Below, in pieces: positions 1 through 10,599 of a stretch of 62,000 nucleotides of DNA (the stretch's first letter is position 1; the number at the start of each line of letters is the position of its first letter). Source of the DNA: Phoronis australis (lineage: Eukaryota; Phoronida; Phoronidae); NCBI GenBank assembly GCA_002633005.1, contig NMRA01000161.1, positions 200,101 to 262,100 on the forward strand, read 5' to 3'. A program made the translations under genes and the position numbers. The notes beneath the pieces were generated by a model that worked only from the letters and a program-made list of their open reading frames with translations, ran no database searches and had not been told where the DNA came from.

Positions 1-2515
1 GGGGGGGGGGGGCGATTGCTATAGTAAGCTCATGTCAGAAGTATGTTGAAAAGTTTTTCTTAATCGAAAGTGCATTTGCGCAACTGTAACGTGTCTCATG
101 CCATGGGTCAAATGAACCGTCTCAGCTTAATTCAATGGATCTCCCAGAGGCTCTCACAGCTCTGTAGTGACTGGGCAATGCAAAGTTCAGCAAAATAGTT
201 TGTTTCTCCAAGAGTGTCAGAAACTACCTTACCGTCATTTTTCAGAAAAAAACAACAAAGCAGACGCCGCAAGAAATGCACAGGCGTTGAAGAAGGATAA
301 GCAGTTTAGAGAGGAAGATTGGCTGACATCACAGCAGGTTAAAGGTTTGTTTTGACGTTTGTCTGCCTTGAACAGCCCTGGGAAATTGTCAAGTTATGAA
401 GAGAGTGAATTTGACAGTGTTGTCGAGGATGACTTCAGATTTCAGCTTCTTCAAAAGATTATGCAATATGTTGGGTTGCCTAAGTGATTTGACCAAGTGT
501 TATTAATGTGGTGTAGAAACTGTGGCAATAAAGCAACACGTTTTGCGATTTTATCAGCCAAAGCATAAGTGGGTTCAGTAAAAACAGGATACTTAGTCGG
601 TGTTCTGGTCAAAATTTTGTTGTCCAGTTTTTTGGAGACTACATGTACTTTAAAGATGCTGCTATTTCGGTTTTCATTTTTCAAATCACTAACTCAGTCA
701 ACCTAACTTAACTAAAATGCGACACCATATCTGAGAGTTGGCTTATGTACAAGTAAAAGGAAAGGTAATGATTTAGGCATACCGGCGAGTTACATGTACC
801 ATATGTGATGACGAGTTAAGTGAGTTCACTTATACTTTGAAAGGTTAATTTTGGGAGTGTGATACTGGAGCCAATTCACTGGCATTTAGACTACCTAACA
901 CATATAATGAGATATCTCGTTTTTCCATGCTACTTTGTACATGTATAAATCAACTGGGTGATAAGCGTTCAACCAGATTGTAATCACATTAAGTACATGT
1001 ATCATTTTTTATTTTAAAGTGGTCCAACTAATTTCATGTTTAGACTGACGAGTTACGTGTACGGTATGGGATGACGAGGTAAGCGAGGTCACCTAAATTT
1101 TGAAAGGTTAACATGGGTAGTGTCATATTTGAGCCAGTTCAGTAGCACTTAGATCATTTACATGTAGATTTCAAAGGTTTGTTGCCATTTTCGCAAAGAA
1201 AAAGTTGATAATCTCGCTATTAAAGAAAGACTAGATTAGAGCCCAATGTGTATGAAGAAAGTATATTTTGATCTCAGAACTATTTCAAAGTTTATATACG
1301 GCATATTGCAAGTCTACTGAGAGTAGTGGAAAAACACGAGCGTCAATACAATACTTGTCTTGTACTGAGGAACTTTATACTGGAAGCAGCCTTTATCATT
1401 TTAACTTCGTTCCCATGACCTTTGTAGTGGACGAAAATCTGATAATTCTTGCAACAGGAGGCTTTCATATACTCAAGAAAAGGCTGATCACGTGGGACTG
1501 GATATCATTGCCCTCTAGAGGACTAGGCAGTAATTTCGCTTTTTGAACTTCTCAAATCTAGTAACACACACTTAGTCAGCTCTGCGTGTCCACTAGGTGG
1601 TAGTGAATACGCAGGCATCAATTAATTTTTACACCGGCGTTTCTAATTGACTGGTCGAATTCTCAACAGGTAGCGCTTTACATAAGCAAATTGGCAACTG
1701 AAGACTGATGGAGGAAGTGTAAATGTAAATACAGTTTCTGGTCTGTTATACAGGCAAATCGGTGGTTAATTCATGCTCAAGAAATTTGAAGCATAAAGTG
1801 GTGATTGTGCCTTTCCGGAGTGCATTTTTCTACTGTCGCTGACTTCTGTTTGCTGTCCTGTACTCACACACAGTATGAATAACACACCAGTTAAATGGAC
1901 CCGATACGTGTGCACCTGTACATGTACGTGCTTTATCACGCGGCTATTAAACCGCATTACTGCAGAAACGAAATACATGTATTTGATGTCATCCCACTGA
2001 CAATGCTAAGCCGTTCATAGTCCGCCATATTATTAAATCTAACCAATGACAGCCGAGATTACATCAACCAATGATGAAACGCGTGCTAGTGAATGATACC
2101 TGTGTGTTTGGACACACAGGGAACCAGAAAGTTAGTCAACTGTGTTCCTTTGTGCTTCCCGCTGCGCAGACGAAGTATCTTCTGGGTAGCCGGTTCTATT
2201 TGGTCATAACGCGCTGCTTCTTGAAAGTTTCCCATTTCTCACTTGTGTCAGTCGCGACACATTGTATACAGACAGTAAAGTGATAACAGGGGGAATTCCA
2301 CTCCAAAAGGTGAAGTTATTGCGGCACTGACGGCTTTATAACCTCCAACGAGTCCCTCACCTTGCCACCGTCCTTCGCCTCCAGTGCCCTATATCGTGTC
2401 AAAACAAAAATAACGTTTGTTAAGGCCCACTCCAGAGCTAATACTTCTTTGTTAATCGGACAACCACAGATAAACCATACATTTGTGATACTGTTCATAC
2501 AACACTGTTAGATCT
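1..2515. other. No gene recognised; contig-edge G run and a local duplication
   Basis: The window opens with twelve G residues, which may be an assembly edge. I see no splice-bounded coding block or recognisable protein here. The only structure is a diverged direct repeat: about 118 bases at 778-895 recur at 1041-1157, both containing a GAGTTAC / GATGACGAG / TTTGAAAGGTTAA sequence order. Confidence 0.5.
778..1157. repeat. Diverged direct duplication, two copies about 263 bp apart
   Basis: Copies at roughly 778-895 and 1041-1157 share, in the same order, a GAGTTAC-GTAC block, GATGACGAG, TTTGAAAGGTTAA and GAGCCA-TTCA. The identity is clear by eye although both copies have drifted. There is no coding capacity. 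It is probably a fragment of an old dispersed repeat or a local tandem duplication. Confidence 0.55.
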
Positions 2516-2663
2516 AGAAAGCCGCAAGAGGGTGTTCAGTGATTCAGTTAACATATTATCCGATAGATGTCGCAACAGCTCCTAGTCAAGTACAGATAGA
2601 AGTATAAACTCTTTGCACGTCTCTTTGTAGACATTACTGCGCTCACTAATTAACGCTCAATCA
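2516..2663 (+). mobile_element. Candidate 5' LTR of a Gypsy-like retrotransposon
   Basis: The segment begins with TGTTAG and ends with CAATCA, the usual TG...CA ends of a long terminal repeat. It is followed directly by GTGGTGGCAGCGGTGCC, which sits where a tRNA primer-binding site would be, and then by a gag-like coding remnant. At about 148 bp it is a short LTR. No matching 3' LTR was found in the window, so the assignment rests on position and termini only. Confidence 0.4.
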
Positions 2664-2879
2664 GTGGTGGCAGCGGTGCCAAACGTCCGGTAGATTTCGT
2701 CTACACCCTCACTTCGGTCGCCGCTTTCCTTCCTTTGTGTGTGATTTTCACTTTTAAACAGTTAATTTATACCCAGCACCTTACTTAATCCGACCTCCGG
2801 GTCTGGCAATGGCGAAAAACCTGTTCCAGGCATTAGACCCCCCGCACCTCACATCCTAATTACGGACAATCCGTCCGAA

Positions 2880-3932
2880 TAAGGCCAGACTTTTAAACAG
2901 AAATTGGGCCTCTATAGTACCATCACCGGGTTAGCTGACCAGTCCCATGAATACCAAGTGGCCCTGTTTTTGCACACGTTTTGTGACGTAGCGTTGAAAA
3001 CTTACAATAGCTTCCACTTCAACACGGCTGAAAGTGATCGTACCCTGTCAAAGATAATTAATAAATTTGACCAGTATGCTGTTGGTACGCTCAATGAGAC
3101 CTATGAACGTTTTCTACTCAACTCGCGCACTCAAATCCCTAATGAACCATTTTAGTCTGCTATTCGTGGGCTCGGCAAAACCTGCAACTATTGTGACACT
3201 TGTGTGAACTCGTAAATCATACATGACTGTATTGTGTTGTGTATTCGTGATGACACCACACAGCTAGCGCTACTCAAGGAACCAGCCCGTGCGTTGACAT
3301 TTGTAAAACGTACGAACACGCTACTACACAGGGCAAAGTGCTGAACTCGGCACAACCCGTTAACAACGTGGACGCTAGTAAACCCTCCCTAATTGCCACC
3401 CCCACAGGTACGACTGTGGTTCTATTGCGGAAAAAAGCATGTGACGAAAAACAAAAATGTGCCCGGCCTGCGGAAAACCTGTTTCAACTGTCAGCGACCG
3501 AACCAATTCGCGTCCAACTGCCCTCCGATACTCATGCAGCCTGACCTTCCCAAAGCAGTGCACCTAGATTCACCCCTGCTCGAAAAGGCCGACAACGTCG
3601 TGTGCATGGTGATAGACTCCGACTCAGATGAGAGCACCACATGGCTTAACACAGTTCACACAAACAAGTTAGAACGAACAAACCCCATTCATGTTCAAAT
3701 GAGAATAATCGAGGAGGACAGTGACGTCATATTTGAATCTGATAGTGGTGCAACCACGAGCACTATTTCTGTGAAATACGTCACCAAAGTACAAATAGAA
3801 CCTACAGAAAAGACACCATGTGGAACAAAGACACCCACGCACCTCTTGGTTGCATTACACAAAGCTAAGACGCAACGAAAATACTCCGTACCGTTCCTGG
3901 TGGTACAAGAAGACTTCACCTTCTTACTTTAA
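2880..3932 (+). pseudogene. Decayed Gypsy-like gag and protease fragment
   Basis: This is a broken retrotransposon coding region. A first open stretch (2904-3155, about 83 codons) looks gag-like, then stops interrupt the frame. A second stretch (3393-3932) contains a zinc-knuckle-like region starting FNCQRPNQFASNCP and a protease-like ESDSGATTSTIS, where DSGA matches the catalytic D-S/T-G-A motif of retroviral-type aspartic proteases. The reading ends abruptly near 3932, with no reverse transcriptase, RNase H or integrase after it. It lies just downstream of a candidate LTR and primer-binding site. It is a dead 5' fragment, not a host gene. The clade (Gypsy-like) is inferred from gag/protease order only. 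Confidence 0.6.
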
Positions 3933-5316
3933 CTCAGTTTATCTCTCCGAATGGGTCTGATCTCGGTGAATGAGGAAACTTTAAGCGTGCTAACCAAGTG
4001 TCACTCACTGATGATTTAAGGAAGCTCAACAGATAGGTTGGTACTAGAATTTTCTGAGAAGTGCGCCAGCTGAGATATCGGGAGACGAATCTAGCCAATT
4101 TTGACGGTTTCAAAATTATTCACTAAGAATTATCGAAATCTGTCAAATTTGCATAAATAAAGTAGTCGATGGTCACATCTGATCATTAACACAGGTTCAG
4201 TGTTTCAACGTCATTTCCACTGCTTAGGTTAGCTATTTGCTAAAACTCAACTGCTGGCCAGAAACAAATGGTTTTCATGTAAACGCAAAAAGGGTCTTGA
4301 GTCAATGGGGCCAGACTTATTACATAGGGAAATAAAAGAAGAATCTGTGACATGGCGTTGATCACCCTCTGTCTGATCCATCTGTGAAAATGCTCTTAAA
4401 ATACGAATTCAAATTTGTAATATTTCATTTGAAAAGGGGTTTCCAACTTTTAACCAATGGGAATGGCTGAATGTGGTGACGTCGGTTTCATTACATTAAC
4501 CAATGAGAAGCCATGTACATGTAAAACACCATCGACAGCACTCTGCAAGAGAGTAAGAAGGATTTAGATTTTTGATACTTTAGTGACTTCCGTCTCTTCT
4601 GAAAGACTAGTTAAATAAATCCGTTCAGTTTTCAAATGGTAGCAAACTGGAATTCTGATGTCGGATATTGCAAGCTTCAACCCGTTGTCAATCAATAAAT
4701 TCACGAAGGCTTGAATGGTAAACATGTACATGATATCTGCCTGTGTACCCAAAAAATGTGAGAGACCCCCTCCTGCGAGTGCCATGTCTGGTGTGCCTGA
4801 TGTCTGCGCTATATATAAAGCAGTGACGCATTTGTTTACTTACAAAGGCAACTGATACAGTCGTTGTGCTTTGTTTCCATGACTGAAATCATGGAACATC
4901 AAGTATAATTTTCTGTTATTTACAAGAACTCTTTAAATTTTCATTTCGACGCTATTTCATTTTTTAATTGCAGATCCCATATAATCTCATAATTTTTCGT
5001 TCCTTCTATCATTCGAATTTTGACTATGACCGAACACATTTTTGCCAAATATACGAGCAAATGTTAACTTAAAGGATTAAATTTTGTGAAAAAAGGCTGG
5101 TGCCATGTTTGAATCCACGATGACAAACTTGATCACGGATTAGCGTTGGGCACCTAGGTTGTTTTTCACTATACACGTGTTAATGTTCATTTACATCCAA
5201 TTTTATGATTTTATCAAGAATTCGACGACTTTTTAATTTCAGTCGCTGCACTAAGAATCTAGCGCTAGGCTGTTTGATTTAAAGCCAGCACTTGACTTTA
5301 GCGAAGCACTGTATCA
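3933..5316. other. Non-coding stretch, no feature recognised
   Basis: Sequence after the retroelement fragment is AT-rich and lacks open frames with protein-like composition. CCAATG/ACCAATG words recur near 4450-4505, but I cannot attach a function. A possible short exon ends at 5394 (see findings). Confidence 0.4.
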
Positions 5317-7384
5317 CCCCGGCCAACCCGCGATCGCAAACGCGCGGAAGGCGATCGAGAACGAAATTTGGAGAGAGAAGCTAACCCAGGCAATGTGAGT
5401 TAATTTAATGATTTTTCGTTGTTTGTACTTCCAATGTGAAAACAGAGACATGAATTCAAGGCGCAACACAATGAGGAAGCGCAGCTAGAGATTTAGGCTA
5501 CTGTCTATTCCAATTATTGGAGAAAAGTTACGTTGACCTAGGCATCGCATGAGCCGAAGGTGATTTGTATGTCATTTTGGCAAATTGCAGTTGTGTATGG
5601 CATTAAATCAATAAATTGACCATGAAGTTATGAAGAAATGACATGTAAAATTATAACGCAACACTAATTTTTGAAGCTTTGTCAGGATCTCTGATTTTTC
5701 GACACTTCTCTATAATAGAAAAATGCATATAGGCGATTGGTGTTCTGTTTATGTGATCGGGAACACATCGTGGTATGTCCAACAATAATGAACATTTTAC
5801 TTATAAAACGTGAAAAAGGTTACAAAATAAGTGTGGTGCAATGAATTAATCAGATTTTGTGTCGTTATTGTGTTACTTTTGTATCAAAACTGAACAATAA
5901 CAAAACATAAATCTCCATGAGCAAGGCATGTACATCTAGCATACTATTTTAGTTATAGATATTTTCACAAATGAATTTATTTTCGTATCAGGAAACAAGT
6001 TCACTGGTGAGCTTCAACGAACATGTTACCCACGACGTGAAGGTACACCCTACCAAGGTTTTGAAATACAGACACCTACTTTTAGACGAAACCACTGGGG
6101 AACAGGGGGTTCTAAACTGAAGACTCACCCAGGAGTTGTTTCATGTGGCAGGTCAGCCAGGGGTAAACAAATTATTGCAGCTGGTGAAACCGAGTGTCGA
6201 AAAACAACAAATAGCCAGTGAAGTCAAAGAATGATGAGCTTGCCCATGGGGAGAGAGGGGAGTGCGACAACACCATTCACGAGATGATTCAAAGATTCCC
6301 ACTTATGAACATCTGCCATCTGAAAGTTGGCAAGAAGTTGTGTAAATTGTTATGCTGATAAAGCGGGTGGGATTTTACTTGATGTTTAACTGATAACGTC
6401 TATACAGAGATGAACAGATTGACTGGTGGAACCAAGGTGGCTTCAATATCACGTTGTATTTGACTCTTCTATTTTGTAGTCTTGGTCCCAAGTTCACCGT
6501 CTATCTACAGTTCATGATCTCCAGTTTAATGCGACATTGAAAAAGATTGAGACTGTTATAAATACAGCACTATATTGTGATTTTCTCAAAACGTAGGCAG
6601 CGTGTTGTCTTCACTTCAACTACACACTATAGTGATTTACACGAGAAATCAATAACCCAATAGCATTTCTATTTTAATATTAATCTTTTATCACACATAC
6701 CTCAAAATTGGTCATACCAAAATATATAGATTATTGCTTTAGGGAAATCGGCATTACAAATCCATTGAACATTTCCAACGAGTTACATTTGTAATGTATT
6801 AAACTAAATCAACACTGAATCATAGACAATGTGTTTCGGACTGGTTGATAGTATAATAGTCTCTCACAGGAAATCAACAACAACATGGAAGCAATTTCTA
6901 CTATAATCATAGACATATATTTTCTTTTAAAATACTAATTGGTCAGAACAATTGTATGTAAGTATTGTCCAATGACACTTAGTATGGCCATTAAAATGTA
7001 CCTAAACACTACAAAAATGCACTGGTTCTGTTACCAACTTTAAGTTAAAGATCCTGTTTAAAAACACAAATATAGAAAGAAACTTGAGGAAAAAGGGTTC
7101 AAAACAAAACGACAAAATACTATCACATCAGACAAGTACCAACCATAGCTCTGTTTGTCTGAATAAAATATAGTGACTTAACAACCTTCACTACTGAACT
7201 TAATGATTCCACACTGAATCGACTTGGTTCCTGAGCACGATGCTTCATAGTGTGTTTTCCTATATTGGTGAAAAACTCTTGATGCATGCAACTTGTCAAT
7301 CACAGGGCAGGTAAAGGTCTTGCTGGTTGTAGTGTCACTGTGTTTTATGTGGTCATACTAAGTCAATTTCTTAGTTCCTGAACG

Positions 7385-7420
<36 letters not shown>

Positions 7421-8169
7421 NACACACACACACACACACACACAAACACTGGCTTTGTGACATGCAGCAGTTGTACTACTCTTTTGTGACGGCGTGGAGG
7501 TCAACACCGTGAACGACTCGTCGTGTTGCTACAGTTCAACTGAAAAAAAATCAAACGCATTCAGTTATGTTTGTTAGGCTAAGTTTCACAAAGAAACCAT
7601 GAAAAAAAAACGATAACACGTAATTAATCATCAACCCATCAACTAATTTATGGTCCGTATTATTCTAAAACTATTGACATAATACCGGCGTACCTTGAAA
7701 GAATATTCCGCCCAATGCAGGGAAAAACTGAGATTTCACGATCGCCGTAGAGAATTATCCGCTTGCATTGGTAAATATCTCCAATTGTTTCACAAATCAT
7801 AACTAACAAAGGTGTAGCCAGAGACGACTGAACTATAAACGTCACACGTCTCTACTTAAGAACCCTGGAATTGCCAATTACAAGTAGAAATTGCAGAGTT
7901 TACGAAGCAAAAGGCATTTTACCGAAAGCCATTCCTTTCTGACCTCTTTATTTAAAAAATAAGCAAAGGCCAAATATTATTTCAGATCCACAACAAAGGC
8001 ACTACGCTCTGGCGCTTTTCTGTGTGTCGAATTCGTACCAAATCAGCCTCTATTTAAGAAGAAAATGACACTTAAGCTCACCGGGCACGTCACTGTCATC
8101 TGCCATTTTTTGTGCAAGGTCTCGTTCTTGATCGCCTTCCGAGCGTTCTCGATCGCGGGTTGGCCGGGG
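5317..8169. repeat. GC-rich inverted repeat pair (arms 5317-5366 and 8121-8169)
   Basis: A GC-rich block starting CCCCGGCCAACCCGCGATCG at 5317 reappears as its reverse complement ending at 8169. The arms match over about 49 bases with around five or six differences and stand out sharply from AT-rich surroundings. They bound 2.85 kb that contains no recognisable transposase. The arms could be terminal repeats of a DNA transposon. Alternatively they could be an inverted duplication of a small coding exon: each arm has one open frame reading P-G-Q-P-A-I-x-N-A-R-K-A-I-x-N-E, and each is followed inward by a splice-donor-like GTGAG. The interval also holds a CA microsatellite. Confidence 0.55.
7382..7444. 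repeat. (CG)n(CA)n microsatellite
   Basis: A short CG run passes into about 27 CA dinucleotides. One unresolved base (N) sits at 7421, so the true length is uncertain. Confidence 0.95.
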
Positions 8170-9014
8170 TCGTGTAAAGCGTGTGACGTTGATCGGTATG
8201 ATTCGTAATATCAGGTGGAATGATGTTTGGAAAGTTCCTGAAGTTCTATCCTTTAAGAATTACAATTATAAATTTTGTTTGAATGCAAAAAGAGTATAGC
8301 CATTCAATCTTGAGTTTGTTTTTACTGAGACATTTTACCTAAACAATGATGGGCAATGGCCCCTTGCGTGCTGTAGTGACCCTTCGCGGCTTGCTTAGAA
8401 TCTTTGCGACGAAAATGGCTTACGCTGCAAGGCGCCTAAGCCAGAGGGCGGTAAAACGTACAAGATGTGGACGCCTAAAGTAAAAAACACGCTTAATAAC
8501 TCTGAAAATTTTTGGCGTAGAGCCAAGCCAAACGGAAAGTGCATAGTTTAAACACGAACGGATATTCAAATCGACCTTACCTAACCTTCGCCAGTGTGAC
8601 GGAAACGCCATCCTACACATAACCTACGCAGCATCCCAGGTATATGACCCATCTTGTGCGCAACACCATTATGTTCATCTAGCCGTTACAGCAGCTAGTG
8701 GGAAACGCCGAGGGGAAATAGCTACATGTACACATAGGAGTTAACCGATCATGTGTTCATCGCAAGAGACAGGAATTTAATACTTCTTGAAAAGACCGTG
8801 TTCAAAGGTTCAAGCAGAATTTCTGCCACCTGTCAGATTTTATTAGGTAATTAAGGTGTGCGGCTGTGTGATTCTTCCCCTAAGCAGTACAGATTTCTTT
8901 CCAGAACATTTGACCCTGCCGCAACACAAAGAACGGTAATCAGATATTATTCAGTTTAATGTGAAAACTAAAGATGCATTTAAACTTTTTACAGTACATA
9001 AAGTATATAGATGT
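8170..9014. other. Non-coding stretch, no feature recognised
   Basis: There is no splice-bounded open frame with protein-like composition and no clear repeat structure beyond isolated ACATGTA words. Confidence 0.35.
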
Positions 9015-9178
9015 CAGTGGCGGATTTAGACCGGGGCCAAGGGGGCCATGGCCCCCCATAAAATTCTTCCAGCTTCCATTTGGCAGTTCGGGGGTGCGAA
9101 TGTCTCAGTGAAGGGCAAAATTCTGGCTAATATTCTATTTGCCGTGCCCCCCAACTCATAATCCTGGATACGCCCCTG
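9015..9178. mobile_element. 164-bp MITE with 5-bp target duplication
   Basis: The element begins CAGTGGCGGATTTAGACC and ends as the inverted match CTGGATACGCCCCTG. It is flanked on both sides by GATGT (9010-9014 and 9179-9183), which looks like a 5-bp target-site duplication. It encodes nothing. A related copy lies at about 38747-38900 inside an intron of the receptor gene. The parent transposon family cannot be named from the termini alone. Confidence 0.7.
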
Positions 9179-9254
9179 GATGTATTAACAAAGGTTGGTA
9201 CATACTCAGGTAGAAAGCCAGGTAGCTGTACATGTACGTAGCCGTGTGTATAGC

Positions 9255-9945
9255 CAGCCAGCTAGCTGTATGAAGACTGTCGTCAAAATACAGCTACATG
9301 TAGGTCCAACTGTGTGTATTTCTTCCGTAGACCCCGAAACTGCACACAGCCTGGGTAGTTCTGCTCGTCACCGAGCCGTGAAAGTTGTATCAACATTTAA
9401 AGCTAAAAACCGGACGGTGTGCATGCAAAATCTGGGAGTCAACCGACACTCACCTTTTCCGTTACAGCCGTTTAAGTGAAAAACAATGCAATAAACTTCA
9501 TTTTCTTGCGTAACTCTCTGCCTTTTCTAACAATGAAAAGTATTTCGTCGTTTTGAAAACAGTACGCTCGTGTCACGCGCACGCGCCATTTCCTAAGTTT
9601 TTGCGACATCTCTCGGGAGATAATGATAGCTTGGAAGCAACAAAATTTCTTCTGAAATTCGATTTTTCGGTACCAAAATTCTAAAAACTTTTAATGAGGT
9701 GAAACCAGTTCTGATAATTTGTTGTGACGTGTACGCAACCTCGTGAAAGAACAACAGTTGATTGAAGAATCGGCGAAAAACGAAACTGGCCAATAGGTGA
9801 CGCAAAATTTCATGGCGCCGAAAGCGGTCGCTAAAGATCGCTCCACAACTTTAGCAGCAGAATAACGGTAGAACGCCATTTTTGCCAACACCGTTAAATA
9901 ATTCAAATTACTCAAGGAAAACTGTAGTTTTTAATGACGCTAATT
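9255..9945. repeat. Dispersed repeat family X, copy A
   Basis: About 690 bp resembling copy B just downstream throughout: GTTACAGCCGTTTA, CGTCGTTTTGAAAACAGT, ACGCGCCATTTCC, ATAGGTGACGCAA and TTTAGCAGCAGAATAAC occur in the same order. It contains only spurious short open frames. The two copies lie about 50 bp apart in the same orientation, suggesting tandem duplication or adjacent insertion of a non-autonomous element. Confidence 0.65.
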
Positions 9946-9994
9946 TTGTGTCAGATTTTGTCTTACCACTTTTTTACCCGCATCGGTGCAAAGC

Positions 9995-10590
9995 TGTATA
10001 TTTATATACAGCTTTGTACCAAGGCTACCGTGTGTAGAGCTCCGTTAGACACCGAAATTTCACACAACCCCGATGCTCATCGTGAAACTTAGAGCTAACA
10101 ACCTGCCTTAGTGCAGGGGTGCATGCAGAATCTGGGAATGGCTAGACATTCACAGTGCCCGTTACAGCCGTTTATAGAAGTAAACAAAATCTAATAAACG
10201 TTATTTTTCGGAATTCTCCGCCTTTTGTAACAAAGGAAAATCCTATCTGCCGTCGTTTTGAAAACAGTGCAATCTCGTGACACGCGCACGTACGCGCCAT
10301 TTCCCAAAATTTTGCGATATCTCTCGAGATTATTTTATGAAATTGTTTTTTTGGTACTAAAATAGTAAAAACTTGTAACGAAAAAAAAAAACTACTTCCG
10401 ATTGTTATGACATGAACGCAACCTCCACAGTTAAATTGAAGAACATGGAAATTGGTCCGATAGGTGACGCAATGGCGCCCAAAGAGCGCATCGCAATTTT
10501 AGCAGCAGAATAACTGAACAACGCCAATTTTCCAACATCCGGGTAAATAATTTAGTTTAATCAAGGAAAAGTAAAAATTTCTTAATGAGG
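9995..10590. repeat. Dispersed repeat family X, copy B
   Basis: Same family and orientation as copy A, sharing the ordered landmarks GTTACAGCCGTTTA, GCCTTTTGTAACAA, CGTCGTTTTGAAAACAGTG, CACGCGCACG, TAGGTGACGCAA and TTAGCAGCAGAATAAC. This copy shows what the third copy looked like before it was interrupted at 16708. Confidence 0.65.
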
Positions 10591-10599
10591 CTCCATGAA

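Noticed and set aside
5992-6221. 77-codon open stretch after a TATCAG acceptor between the GC-rich inverted arms
   Set aside because: In the phase imposed by a possible exon ending at 5394 it reads only six codons to a stop; the longer frame has no supporting context.
9195-9479. 94-codon plus-strand open frame
   Set aside because: It lies within dispersed repeat copy A, and the equivalent frame is not preserved in copies B and C.
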